From Streptosporangium sp. NBC_01755 (GTDB lineage: Bacteria; Actinomycetota; Actinomycetes; Streptosporangiales; Streptosporangiaceae): DNA of 64,000 nucleotides. Of this stretch, positions 16,413-24,816 are shown piece by piece. The notes under the pieces are model-generated. The model worked only from the letters and a program-made list of their open reading frames with translations. It had not been told where the DNA came from and made no database searches. Position 1 is the stretch's first letter. The number at the start of each line of letters is the position of its first letter. The stretch is from positions 7,316,001-7,380,000 of the forward strand of contig NZ_CP109131.1 in the NCBI RefSeq assembly GCF_035917995.1, written 5' to 3'. The translations under genes were made by a program, and so were the position numbers.

Positions 16413-17819
16413 GTGCAATTGTTCCACGACTCTGCCAAAACCCATGCGATCTTCGATGAGGAGCGTGTAGTCGCGTACGGCGGGCTGGGGCCGGTGATGC
16501 GGCTGGCCGAGCGGTGCGGCCTGAGCGACCTGGCAGGCGAGCACGTCACCCCCACCGGCCGAGACGGCGTGAACCCGGCGGCGAAGATCGGCTCGATCGT
16601 AGCCGGGATGGCCTGCGGGGCCGACAGCATCGATGATCTGGACGCACTGCGCCACGGCGGCATGGACACGTTGTTTACCGGTATCCGCGCACCGTCCACG
16701 CTGGGATCGTTCCTGCGGTGCCTGGCCTGGGGCAACGTCCGGCAGATCGAGAAAGTGGCCCGCCTGCTGCCGGCCCGGCCGGCCGCCCATACGCCGTTGC
16801 TGCCCGGCGCGGACGTGCTCGCCTTCCTCGATGTGGACTCGATGCAACGACGTACCTACGGCTACAAGAAGCAAGGATCGGGGTTCGGCCACACCAAGAT
16901 CGGCGGCAAGGGCGTGCTGGTGCGCGAGCTGAACGTGCTGGCCTCCACACTGTCCACACCGCTGGCCGCCCCGGTGGTGACCGGCACCCGGCTGCGCGGC
17001 GGAAGCGCGAACTCCGCCCGCGGCGCGGCCTGGTTCGTGCGTGAGTCGATCGGCGCGGCACGATCAGCGGGCGCGAGCGCCACCCTGATGATGCGCGGGG
17101 ACTCGGCGTTCTACACCGCAGGCGTGATCAACGCCTGCCACACGAACGACGTGCGCTTCTCCGTCACCGCCAAAATGGACCCCAAGATCAAAGCCGCGAT
17201 CGCGGCGATCGACGAAACCGCCTGGACAGCGATCAAATACCCCAACGCCATCTTCGACGAACAAGCAGGGGGCTGGATCTCCGACGCCGAGATCGCGGAG
17301 GTCGCCTACACGGCATTCGCCGCGAAGAAGGGCCAGGCCATCACCGCCCGGCTGATCGTGCGCCGGGTCAAACGGCTCAACTCGCAGACCGGGCTCCGGC
17401 CAGAGGAACCGTTCCCGCTCTACCGCTATCACGCGATCTTCACCGACAGTCCGTACGCCCTCGGGCAGGCCGAGGAACAACACCGTGATCACGCGGTCAT
17501 CGAGCAGGTCAACGCGGACTTGATCGACGGGCCATTAGCGCACCTGCCCTCGGGCGTGTTCACCGCCAACGCCGCCTGGCTGACCTTGGCGGCGATCTGC
17601 CACAACCTGCTGCGCGCGGCCGGCTGCCTGGCCGGAACCTTTCACGCCAAGGCGCGCGGCGCCACCCTGCGCCGCCATCTCATCGGCGTGCCCGCCCGCA
17701 TCGCCCGGCACGGCCGGGGCCACCTCACCCTGCATCTTCCCCGGTATTGGCACTGGCGGCACGCATGGATGAACCTCTTCCAAGCCGTCCACCGGCTGCC
17801 ACCGATCCGCGCGGCTTGA
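16413..17819 (+). CDS. IS1380-family transposase
   Basis: A DDE transposase of 468 residues. The first catalytic Asp is in FLDVDSMQRR, followed by the family YGYKKQGSGFGHTKIG region. The second Asp is in MMRGDSAFYTAGV. The C-terminal part has RYHAIFTDS and the Glu-containing EQVNADLIDGPLAHLPSG. Length is normal for the family and no frameshift is seen. It starts about 110 bp inside the left repeat. Confidence 0.93.
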   Translation: MQLFHDSAKTHAIFDEERVVAYGGLGPVMRLAERCGLSDLAGEHVTPTGRDGVNPAAKIGSIVAGMACGADSIDDLDALRHGGMDTLFTGIRAPSTLGSFLRCLAWGNVRQIEKVARLLPARPAAHTPLLPGADVLAFLDVDSMQRRTYGYKKQGSGFGHTKIGGKGVLVRELNVLASTLSTPLAAPVVTGTRLRGGSANSARGAAWFVRESIGAARSAGASATLMMRGDSAFYTAGVINACHTNDVRFSVTAKMDPKIKAAIAAIDETAWTAIKYPNAIFDEQAGGWISDAEIAEVAYTAFAAKKGQAITARLIVRRVKRLNSQTGLRPEEPFPLYRYHAIFTDSPYALGQAEEQHRDHAVIEQVNADLIDGPLAHLPSGVFTANAAWLTLAAICHNLLRAAGCLAGTFHAKARGATLRRHLIGVPARIARHGRGHLTLHLPRYWHWRHAWMNLFQAVHRLPPIRAA

Positions 17820-18025
17820 CCCGTCCCCGCCCTGCCACCACTCTTCCCTCGACCTCCACGGTCACCCGCGCCCTCGCGCACGAACCCCGCCCCCGAGCCC
17901 GTGAACGCCTGGACAATCCGTGACCCGCGCACGGCGGGTTCTCCACACCCCAAATCAGACCCCCGTCAGGCAAAACGGTCCTGGTGAAGGAATCGAACCG
18001 AAGAATGATCACCAGAATTCACGCC

Positions 18026-18041
18026 GTGGATCCAGGCTCAG
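18026..18041 (-). repeat. IS1380 right inverted repeat
   Basis: GTGGATCCAGGCTCAG is the exact reverse complement of the left end. Confidence 0.9.
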
Positions 18042-18146
18042 TATCCCTCCGGCTCGCCATCGCGGCCTTCATCGTCGAGTCGTTTATGAGGGCCTGGCGC
18101 AACGGCTGGCGGCCATGGCGCTGGGGCCGGCGTAACCCCTGAAACT
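18042..18146. other. no supported gene
   Basis: This is the flank of the IS1380 right end. A short plus frame (FIVESFMRAWRNGWRPWRW) reaches a stop near 18140 but has no start outside the IS. Confidence 0.4.
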
Positions 18147-18208
18147 CCCCCGGTAGGGCCAGCCTTCCCCGGCCGGTCAGCCCCTGCCTGACCCTGCCCT
18201 ACCGGGGG
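18147..18208 (+). promoter_or_regulatory. structured leader RNA candidate
   Basis: CCCCCGGTAGGG (18147-18158) and CCCTACCGGGGG (18197-18208) form a perfect 12-bp stem. It encloses a second hairpin, GGTCAG (18175-18180) with CTGACC (18188-18193) and a 7-nt loop. It lies about 50 nt upstream of the ribosome binding site of the peptide/ATP-grasp operon. No T-run follows, so a leader or attenuator is more likely than a simple terminator. Confidence 0.5.
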
Positions 18209-18265
18209 CTCCACACCAAAACGCGAGAAGGCCGTGGCTTCACGCGCGACAACTTGAAGGAGGTC

Positions 18266-18412
18266 ATGTTGTCTTCGGCATGTCCCAAATGCGGTGGAAC
18301 TAGCGTTTGGACGGACAGCGAGGGAAATCCGAGGATCTGTACCCATTCTTCGCATCCGCCGATTCGGCGCCCCAACAGCAGGTCAGGAGGCTCCCGTGCC
18401 GTTTCCGATTGA
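18266..18412 (+). CDS. 48-aa Cys-rich small peptide
   Basis: It starts at ATG 18266 after a strong GAAGGAGGT site. The first half carries CPKCGG (residues 6-11), an acidic WTDSEGNPR stretch and a third Cys in RICTHSSHPP. The second half is basic and Ser/Arg-rich. Three Cys and nearby His could bind zinc, like a CPxCG ribbon, or be modified if this is a precursor peptide. Its end overlaps the start of the ATP-grasp gene by 17 bp, so the two are coupled. Function is unknown. Confidence 0.6.
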   Translation: MLSSACPKCGGTSVWTDSEGNPRICTHSSHPPIRRPNSRSGGSRAVSD

Positions 18413-19146
18413 CGCCGCCCTACTCGACCTTCCAGGTAGTGGCCGAATCGGTGTACTGACCGGCGGCAGCTCCCGCGAGCGCGCCCGGTCGCTCCTTTCA
18501 GGAGGCCGCCCATGCGTCGTTGACCCGGCAGGGCTTTTTCGCTGTCCTGATCGACACGGCCGTGCCCAACTTCCTCGACCGTCTGCGCGAGGTAGATGTG
18601 GCCTTCCTGGCCATCGCCGGGCAGTACGCCGAAGACGGCAAGCTCCAAGGACTACTGGAGCACAGAGGCATCCCCTACACGGGGTCCGGAGTGCTGGCCA
18701 GCGCCCTGGCGATGCACAAAACCGCAGCTAAGAGAACGGTGAGTGCTCACGGCGTGAACGTTCTGCCTGGGCGCGATATCGACGACAGGGAGCCCGCCGA
18801 GCTGACTGCCAAGATTTTGGCGGACTCCCTGAACCTGCCGATCATGATCAAGCCGGTGTCGGAGGGCGGCTCCATCGACATGCACGTGGGTCACACCGAG
18901 CACGATCTTACCGGCCTGATCGAGGAGCTGCGAACGAGTGGGCAGGCCCTGTTCGCCGAGCAGTACTGTCCGGGCCGCTCGGTCACCCTGGGCGTGCTGG
19001 CCGACGGCGATGACCTGCAGACACTACCGGCCCTGGAGACACGGCCCACCGGCGAGTTCTACGACTACCCGACGAAGAACAACCCCGCGATGTTCTCCAA
19101 CCACTGCCCTGCGGACCTGACCGCGAGCACGAGCGCACTGATCTAG
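18396..19146 (+). pseudogene. D-Ala-D-Ala ligase-like ATP-grasp protein, frameshifted and truncated
   Basis: A GTG at 18396 follows AGGAGG and starts VPFPIDAALLDLPG with the ligase opening IGVLTGGSSRERARSLLSG. Near 18500 the frame changes, probably by one extra G in GGAGGCC. The conserved part then continues at 18502-19146: FLAIAGQYAEDGKLQGLLEH, IPYTGSGVLASALAMHK and IMIKPVSEGGS. The protein stops after FSNHCPADLTASTSALI, so the last Mg-binding section of the ATP-grasp fold (the SR.DF...LEVN region) is missing. It is a dead or heavily altered ligase. It may have condensed amino acids in a pathway with the neighbouring peptide and C39 protein. Confidence 0.75.
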
Positions 19147-19218
19147 GTGTGGTCTTGTCCGGGGGGAACGTCGACTGGTCGACGTTCAGGACGCTGATCG
19201 GCCGCACCGACATAAGGA
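19147..19218 (+). pseudogene. PLP-dependent dehydratase C-terminal remnant
   Basis: The frame reads GVVLSGGNVDWSTFRTLIG, the C-terminal signature of threonine/serine dehydratase-like enzymes (VVLSGGNVD). It begins at the point where the ATP-grasp gene breaks off. A deletion that fused the two genes is the simplest reading. Confidence 0.5.
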
Positions 19219-19224
19219 GAGACG

Positions 19225-19884
19225 ATGGGTTGCCTGGCGTGCGAGCAGACGACGACGGGAGGTCGCGAGCAGACGCTTCATGACGGCGTCGCCGTCTACA
19301 CCCAGTACATGACCCCGGACCTCATCGAGGCCATCGCCTACCAGGGCGCTGACCCGGCCGACGACCTCCGGTGGGCCGAGTCCGGAGCCAGCACCCGCAC
19401 CGAGTACGGGACCTGGGCCCGGCACTGCTGCGGGATGGCCGGCCTCCAGATGGTCCTCGACCACCGTGATGGTCACGCGCCGCCGATGCTGGAGCTACTA
19501 CGCGGCTGTGTGCCCTATGGCGGCTACGTCGAAGACGGTCAGGGCGCGATCAAGGGCCTGTACTACCAGCCGTTCGCCGACTACGCCCGCGCCGAGCACG
19601 GCCTGGACGCGACCGTTCACCCGCACCTGACTATGCAGGAGGTCCCCGACCTGCTGGTGGCCGGAAATCTGGTGATGGTCTCGGTCCACAAGGAAATCCG
19701 GCGCCCTGACCGGCCCGCCCCCGGCCAGGGCGGGCACCTGGTGCTCGTCACCGGCTATGACCACGGCACCGTGCACTTTCTCAACCCGTCCGGCCACACG
19801 CCGAACGCCCGGCGGGCCACGCTGCCCGCCGAGGTGTTCGGCTCCTTTTTCGGCGGTCGAGGCATCACCCTGGTCCTGGGGTAG
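19225..19884 (+). CDS. C39-like cysteine peptidase
   Basis: A soluble protein of 219 residues with an AAGGAGAG site before ATG 19225. The candidate catalytic Cys lies in RHCCGMAGLQMVLDH (about residues 73-87), and the His in GGHLVLVTGYDHGTVHFLNP, the Cys/His/Asp pattern of Peptidase_C39_2. The N-terminal CLACEQTT adds a CxxC pair. There are no ABC-transporter domains, so it is a stand-alone peptidase. It ends the gene set that begins with the small Cys peptide; maturation of that peptide is a possible role but only an inference. Confidence 0.75.
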   Translation: MGCLACEQTTTGGREQTLHDGVAVYTQYMTPDLIEAIAYQGADPADDLRWAESGASTRTEYGTWARHCCGMAGLQMVLDHRDGHAPPMLELLRGCVPYGGYVEDGQGAIKGLYYQPFADYARAEHGLDATVHPHLTMQEVPDLLVAGNLVMVSVHKEIRRPDRPAPGQGGHLVLVTGYDHGTVHFLNPSGHTPNARRATLPAEVFGSFFGGRGITLVLG

Positions 19885-19894
19885 TGCTGCGGGG

Positions 19895-20235
19895 TGAACA
19901 CCCATCCCGATCTTCGCGCTGTCCGATCCGGCGTCACGGCCGAAGATCTCACATATGCATATCTCGGCGGAGCGCTCCGGCTCGTCCTGATAGCCGATCA
20001 TCCATAACGCGACCATGCATTTCGGATCGTCGGTCGCCCTGGCACGCATTTCGATCAGCCCGTACTGCGAGGTGTAGAGCCGGACGTTGCGCTGGGCCTC
20101 ACGCACGATGGCTTTGGAACCGCGCCCATGCTGGCCGATCCTGTTCCCCGCCGACCCGGCGAAGACGCCGGTCTGCAGCGACGACACGCGGAGCGGTCCC
20201 TCAAGCTCGGGCGCCCAGGGCGGCGGACCGACCGC
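19895..20235 (-). pseudogene. glycoside hydrolase 16-like fragment
   Basis: The minus frame reads PELEGPLRVSSLQTGVFAG, GLIEMRARATDDPKCMVALW and RSAEICICEIFGRDAGSDSA, then GMGVHP. This is the catalytic region of an actinobacterial GH16-family protein (E-CEIFG area). The upstream part is in another frame and the downstream part is missing where the C39 gene ends. No start or stop of its own remains. Confidence 0.6.
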
Positions 20236-20289
20236 CGAAGAACGGGCCGAGCGGGAACAGGTACGGCTGCGTGCCGCCGATCTGTCCGG

Positions 20290-21021
20290 CTAAGAGGGCG
20301 TGCGCATGGCCGACTGTACGATCTCTTCCAGGTGTTCGCTGTGCGCGCCGCGCCAGTAGATCTGGCCGCATTCCGAGCATCGGCCGTAGACGTCGTAGGA
20401 ACGCTTGGTCCCGGGCTCCAGCAGGCGGTCGATCTCGTGTTTTTCGACGGGTATCAACTCCCCGTTGCAGGCCGTGCAGCGGGTCCACGGCCGCAGCGGT
20501 GGCGCGAATCGCTCCAGCAGGTCGCGGAGCTGATCATTCGCCTTGATGCCTCGTACGTAGGCGCCGAGCCAGAGCGCCCGGCGGCAGAGCAGGCCGTGGT
20601 CCTGGGTCAGCAGCACGCGGCGTTCCCGGTTCGCCTCGACGACCAGGGAGGGGTCGTCCATGTCGTTGTGGTAGGTCGCGTCCACGCCCAGCAGCCGGAG
20701 CCGTCGCGCGAGGGTGCCCAGATGGACGTCGAGCAGGAACCTGGGCGCGTGCTGTCCCGGTTCGAGTGGCACTCGCTGGGGACGGGGCACGGCGTGAACA
20801 TGGATCACGTCACCGGCGGCGGGCTGGTAGGACGGGCCGACCTCCGCGCCTTCGACGGTCAAGGGCCCCACCTCCGGCAGCGGAATGCCAAGCGACTCCA
20901 CGACGTGTCCCAGCGTCGATGTCCCGTCGGGCGCCACCCGCTGCCACTCGCCTCGCCGGCGCGCGGGCAGGAACAGTAGCAGCTCGGCGGCGATACGCAG
21001 GCGGATGTCAGATTCGCTCAC
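20290..21021 (-). CDS. Mut7-C RNase-fold protein with N-terminal ubiquitin-like domain
   Basis: A 243-residue protein. The first 80 residues form a ThiS/MoaD-like beta-grasp region (AAELLLFLPARRRG, VIHVHAVP). The Mut7-C domain follows (about 90-235) with RFLLDVHLGTLARRLRLLG, TQDHGLLCRRALW and a zinc-ribbon pair, RCTACNGELIPV and RCSECGQIYWRGAH. Mut7-C proteins are PIN-fold predicted RNases. The GTG at 21021 (VSESDIRLR) fits the family start better than the longer frame to 21105. It is a single gene. Confidence 0.88.
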   Translation of the reverse strand: MSESDIRLRIAAELLLFLPARRRGEWQRVAPDGTSTLGHVVESLGIPLPEVGPLTVEGAEVGPSYQPAAGDVIHVHAVPRPQRVPLEPGQHAPRFLLDVHLGTLARRLRLLGVDATYHNDMDDPSLVVEANRERRVLLTQDHGLLCRRALWLGAYVRGIKANDQLRDLLERFAPPLRPWTRCTACNGELIPVEKHEIDRLLEPGTKRSYDVYGRCSECGQIYWRGAHSEHLEEIVQSAMRTPS

Positions 21022-21127
21022 ACTGTCAGCATGCCATCCTCCGCAGGCGCTTCGAGGCTGTGGTGCGGGACGGGTGACGGCCGGACCTGGGCCTGCGGGT
21101 CTCACGTGGCGACCAGGCTTGCGTGAT

Positions 21128-21727
21128 CTATGCCGGTGTCGACGGTGAACGCGGGTGTATGGCCAGTGCGGCCAGCTCCGCTGCCTGTTCGGGGTGGAGC
21201 GGGGGCAGCGCGGTCAGCAGGCGCAGGTAGATGATGCCCAGTACGGCCTCGGTGGCCAGTGCGACGCTCGGCAGGTTCAGCCGATCTTCTCGCTGGGCTC
21301 TTTCCATGATGGGTGCCAAGGATGCCTGCTGGTGCCGATGGGCTTGCGACAGGGCCTTTCCCAGGGCGTCGTCGGCCGCGAAATGCGGTGCGAGTTGTCT
21401 GATCAACTCTCCGGCGAGAGTGGTCGTCAGCACGGTGATCTTTTTGCGGAGCAGGGTTTCCAGGGCGGCGGCGACGTCGTCGGTCTTCTCGGTGGTCTCG
21501 CTCACCTGGGCGAAGGCCATGTCCACCGCGTCGGAGATCAGCGGGGCGATGTCGGGCCAGCGTCGGTACACGGTGGGGCGGCCCACGCCCGCGCGGCGCG
21601 CGATGGCCTCGATGGTCGTCTTGCCCAGCCCGTTCTCCGCGACGATTTCGAGCGTGGCCCGCAGGATGCGCTGAGAGGCGTCACTGTCGAGGGGTCTGCC
21701 GCCGCGCGGCCGGTCGATGTCACGCAT
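21128..21727 (-). CDS. TetR-family repressor
   Basis: A 199-residue regulator. The N-terminal helix-turn-helix covers about residues 15-62 (RILRATLEIVAENGLGKTTI, EAIARRAGVGRPTVYRRW). The C-terminal ligand domain is diverged. It is divergent from the SDR gene, with a palindrome in the 69-bp gap, so it probably represses itself and that gene. Confidence 0.92.
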   Translation of the reverse strand: MRDIDRPRGGRPLDSDASQRILRATLEIVAENGLGKTTIEAIARRAGVGRPTVYRRWPDIAPLISDAVDMAFAQVSETTEKTDDVAAALETLLRKKITVLTTTLAGELIRQLAPHFAADDALGKALSQAHRHQQASLAPIMERAQREDRLNLPSVALATEAVLGIIYLRLLTALPPLHPEQAAELAALAIHPRSPSTPA

Positions 21728-21750
21728 GGGCTTATCTTCTCACCTAGATA

Positions 21751-21773
21751 CGTTACGATACGCAGACGTAACG
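21751..21773. promoter_or_regulatory. TetR operator candidate
   Basis: CGTTACG at 21751-21757 and CGTAACG at 21767-21773 form an inverted repeat with a 9-bp spacer. It lies between the divergent TetR and SDR genes. This is the usual TetR operator layout; binding is inferred. Confidence 0.65.
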
Positions 21774-21796
21774 GATTGGGATGAGAGGAGCGTGTC

Positions 21797-22528
21797 ATGC
21801 CCCTGGCGTTGATCACAGGAGGGTCGCGCGGAGTGGGTGCCGCGCTGGCGCACGAGCTGGCACGGCGCGGATATCGGCTGCTGCTGTGCGGCAGGGACGC
21901 CGATGCCCTGGCCCGTGTCGCGGCCGCCCTGCCGCAGGTCACGGCAGTCCCGTGCGATCTCGCCGATGTGACGCAACTGCGTCTTCTCACCGAGGCGGCG
22001 ACCCGCCTGGGCGAGCTGTCGCTGCTGGTCAACAATGCCGCTGTCCAGGACGTCTACGAACTCGGAGATCTGACACCGGACCAGGGCTGCGATCGCATCA
22101 GCCGGGAGATCGCGATCAACCTGACCGGCCCCCTGCAGTTGACGGCGCACTGCCTGCCGTTGCTACGGGCCCGGCCGGGCTCTCGGATCGTCAACGTGAC
22201 CTCGGGGCTGGCCATCGCGCCCAAGCGCGGTGCCGCGGTGTACTGTGCGACGAAATCGGGCCTGCGCACCTTCACCCGGAGCCTGCGCTACCAGGAACAG
22301 GCCGCGGCATCGGGAGTCGCGGTCACCGAGGCGATGCTGCCGCTCATCGACACCGACATGACCGCGGGCCGCGGCAGGGGAAAGATCAGCCCGCAGGACG
22401 CCGCCCGGGCCATCGCCCGCGCCATCGACCGAAATCGCGACCACGTCTATGTGGGCAGGATCAGGCTGCTCAACGCGCTGCACCGGGTGAGTCCGCGGCT
22501 GAGCTACCGGGTGACGCGCGACGGGTAG
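21797..22528 (+). CDS. short-chain dehydrogenase/reductase
   Basis: A 243-residue NAD(P)-dependent oxidoreductase. The nucleotide-binding motif is TGGSRGVG (about residues 7-14), with NNAA in the middle. The catalytic Ser is in IVNVTSGLAI and the Tyr and Lys are in YCATKSGL. The C-terminal part resembles DltE-like members. GAGAGGAG precedes the ATG. The substrate is unknown. It is likely controlled by the divergent TetR. Confidence 0.92.
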   Translation: MPLALITGGSRGVGAALAHELARRGYRLLLCGRDADALARVAAALPQVTAVPCDLADVTQLRLLTEAATRLGELSLLVNNAAVQDVYELGDLTPDQGCDRISREIAINLTGPLQLTAHCLPLLRARPGSRIVNVTSGLAIAPKRGAAVYCATKSGLRTFTRSLRYQEQAAASGVAVTEAMLPLIDTDMTAGRGRGKISPQDAARAIARAIDRNRDHVYVGRIRLLNALHRVSPRLSYRVTRDG

Positions 22529-22585
22529 CACCGCCTTTCGTGACCTGTTCGAAGACCAGGTTTCCTGCGCCCCTGCCTCGGGTGG

Positions 22586-24736
22586 TCATTCAATCCAGTC
22601 GGCGGCGATGAGGATGCGGTATCCGCTGAGGCTCGGTGTCGGCAAAACAACAGCATGCTTTCGGCCGCCCTGGTCGATGATGCCTACGTTTTCCTCGTCG
22701 ATGACCCCGGCGAAAACGGGGGAGTGACCGTTCGCCGTGCGGGCCACGCGCCGGTTGATGACCCGATGAAAATCCTTGGAGTTCTCCCAGAACTGCAGCA
22801 GGGCGCCGGGCAGTAGCCCGCCGTCGGTCAATCGGGCTATGGACGCGTTGATGTAGTCGTCGGGCGCCTCGTCGCCGGGTGGCGGACTCGCGTCCAGGTG
22901 GAAGTCGCCGGCCAGGCCGGTGAGCACGAGCGCGCCAGGCCCGCCCCGGCCCAGCACCCGGTCGGGGAAGTTGCGTGTGACGTCGTTCTTGGCGAAATCC
23001 CTGGACTGCCAGACGAGGTAGGCGGTGTGGCCGAGCGACAGCCGGGTGCGATGGCACGAGGATCCGCGCACGTTCGTGGCCGGCATGAGCGTGGGAAAGA
23101 ACGCGTTCAGGAAAGGCAGGAACCACCTCGCGTAGCTTCCGGGCAGTTGGGGATCGGGCCGGCCGCCGATCAGAAGCGCTCCCGGGCTCCACCCGCCCTT
23201 GGGTTTCGGCAGGAACCCGGCGGCATCCCTCAGGTGCGTTCCGAAGGGGTTCCGGTAGGGCTGCATCGCCAGGTCGACGATCTGGAGGATCCTCGCGTCG
23301 AAGCGCAGCCGCTCGTCCTCGTCGGTGATCTCATTTGACCGTACGTCGTTGAGCCGGCCTCCCGCGATGCGGTTGTCGACGAGAGCGCGGATCACTCGGC
23401 GCATGGACACAAAGGTGCATCGCCAGTTCCTCCCCTCCCCCCTGAGCGCGTGAGTGACCGGGTACGGCCCGTCGGTCATGATGTGGTTCATTAGGCGGCG
23501 GATGACGATGTGCACGCGGTCCCCCGCCAGATCGACGTCCAGCGGATCATCGGTCCCCGGCCGCTGCCAGCACTCGATCTTCCTTCCCTCCGCGTCCTCT
23601 TCGGCCGCGCCGGACAGCCAGCGCACCCGGACGACAGCGTTCGCCACCCCCGGCGCCAGCGACACCGAGAACCGGGTCCGTGCCCCCGGCGGCAGCGGGT
23701 GGAACAGCAGGCCGTTGGCGGCCAGGCGCTGGCCGAGGACGTTGCCGTCCCGGTCGCGAAGCCGTACCTGCTGGAAAGGGAAGAGGATGGAGCAGTCCGG
23801 CTGGGCCAGCCAGATCCGGGTGAACTTCAGCAGGCCATATCTCGGCCCGGAGGTCACGGGTGCTGGGAGCGGGTCGACGAGGTGTCCGGTCTGCCCGGCC
23901 AGTTGGTAGACGCGGCGGGCGGGGATCGCGGCGTTCGCCGGATGCGCCGGATGCAGCCTCCCGGCCCCGGCGGGCGCGGCCAGGTCGAACGCGCTGTCCT
24001 TCCCGTCGTACGGGGCGACCAGGGCCGCCGCGCTCACAGAGATGAGGAACCTGTTGTCGGCGCCGACGACGAATTCCGGCATCCATCCGGCCGCCGCGTC
24101 GTCTCCGGACGCCGTCGGGGAACGCCGGTTCACGCGCAGGCGCGGGCCCCACTCGCCGCGGAGGAACGCCACGATCCGCGCCCGGTGCTCCGCGGAGAGC
24201 GCGCAGCCGGGGCCGGGGGGCGCCTCGTCCGGGGCGAGCAGCGGCAGCGCGTCGAACAGGAACGCCGCGGGGATACGGACGGTGCCATACCACATGCGGC
24301 TCGGTCTGGCCTCATCGTCCGTGCCGGTCAGCGCGTTGATCTGCCGCTTGAGCCGGGGGTCGGCGAGATCACCGGAGTCGACCAGCAGCAGGCCGGTCGT
24401 GGTCCAGTTCGGGTACGCCTCCCGGGTCACCTGGCCGGGAGTGGGCACCACCCCGCCCTGATCCGCCAGAAAGAGCACCCGCCCGGGAAACAGCGGCCGG
24501 CACCGCAGCGGCCCTGCGCCGGCGCGCACCCGCCCGCGCAGCAGCAGCGACTGCGGGTACGGGGCGGACACGGTGGGCGTGGGGGAGTAGGGCGCGTCGG
24601 TGACGGTCAGGTCGCCGTCCACCAGCCGGGTGTCAATGACGAAACGGGCGAAACGGCGTACGGGGGCTCGTCTGGGCTTTGTGCCGCGTCTACTCAGGAC
24701 GGTGGCGGTGAGCTGGTTCAGGCCGGTGCTGGTCAC
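22586..24736 (-). CDS. 716-aa uncharacterised protein, last gene of the giant operon
   Basis: I do not recognise the family. The protein has no signal peptide and no membrane spans. It contains beta-rich stretches (GRVLFLADQGGVVPTP, WLAQPDCSILFPFQQVRLRD) and ends with a compact region rich in conserved-looking aromatic residues (LLQFWENSKDFHRVINRRVA, then YRILIAADWIE). The GTG at 24736 shares its G with the TAG stop of the tiny upstream ORF, and AGAAGGA lies upstream. It is convergent with the SDR gene; only about 57 bp separate them. Confidence 0.75.
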   Translation of the reverse strand: MTSTGLNQLTATVLSRRGTKPRRAPVRRFARFVIDTRLVDGDLTVTDAPYSPTPTVSAPYPQSLLLRGRVRAGAGPLRCRPLFPGRVLFLADQGGVVPTPGQVTREAYPNWTTTGLLLVDSGDLADPRLKRQINALTGTDDEARPSRMWYGTVRIPAAFLFDALPLLAPDEAPPGPGCALSAEHRARIVAFLRGEWGPRLRVNRRSPTASGDDAAAGWMPEFVVGADNRFLISVSAAALVAPYDGKDSAFDLAAPAGAGRLHPAHPANAAIPARRVYQLAGQTGHLVDPLPAPVTSGPRYGLLKFTRIWLAQPDCSILFPFQQVRLRDRDGNVLGQRLAANGLLFHPLPPGARTRFSVSLAPGVANAVVRVRWLSGAAEEDAEGRKIECWQRPGTDDPLDVDLAGDRVHIVIRRLMNHIMTDGPYPVTHALRGEGRNWRCTFVSMRRVIRALVDNRIAGGRLNDVRSNEITDEDERLRFDARILQIVDLAMQPYRNPFGTHLRDAAGFLPKPKGGWSPGALLIGGRPDPQLPGSYARWFLPFLNAFFPTLMPATNVRGSSCHRTRLSLGHTAYLVWQSRDFAKNDVTRNFPDRVLGRGGPGALVLTGLAGDFHLDASPPPGDEAPDDYINASIARLTDGGLLPGALLQFWENSKDFHRVINRRVARTANGHSPVFAGVIDEENVGIIDQGGRKHAVVLPTPSLSGYRILIAADWIE

Positions 24737-24816
24737 TAGGGCACCATCCTTCTCACAGGCCCCCATATGGTGCTTGTTGGTGGAACCCGGCGGGAGCCGG
24801 GGTGACGGCCTGTCAT
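24736..24816 (-). CDS. 26-aa tiny coupled ORF
   Basis: It starts at ATG 24816, overlapping the stop of the 1168-aa gene (ATGA), and ends with TAG at 24738-24736, overlapping the GTG of the next gene. It therefore fills the gap exactly. It encodes a basic peptide ending in WGPVRRMVP. It may be a leader that couples translation rather than a functional peptide. Its RMV-x ending resembles that of the 52-aa ORF in the same operon. Confidence 0.45.
   Translation of the reverse strand: MTGRHPGSRRVPPTSTIWGPVRRMVP

Larger units (their letters stand above)
16288..18041 (+). mobile_element. IS1380-family insertion sequence
   Basis: The ends are inverted repeats: CTGAGCCTGGATCCAC at 16288-16303 and its exact reverse complement at 18026-18041, with partial matching further in. 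One intact transposase lies between them. No target duplication is visible at the two junctions (CGA before, TATC after). Confidence 0.88.

Noticed and set aside
18266..18412. Small Cys peptide as a LysW-type carrier protein
   Set aside because: It has a CPxCG-like pair but lacks the acidic C-terminal EDWGE-type end that such carriers need.
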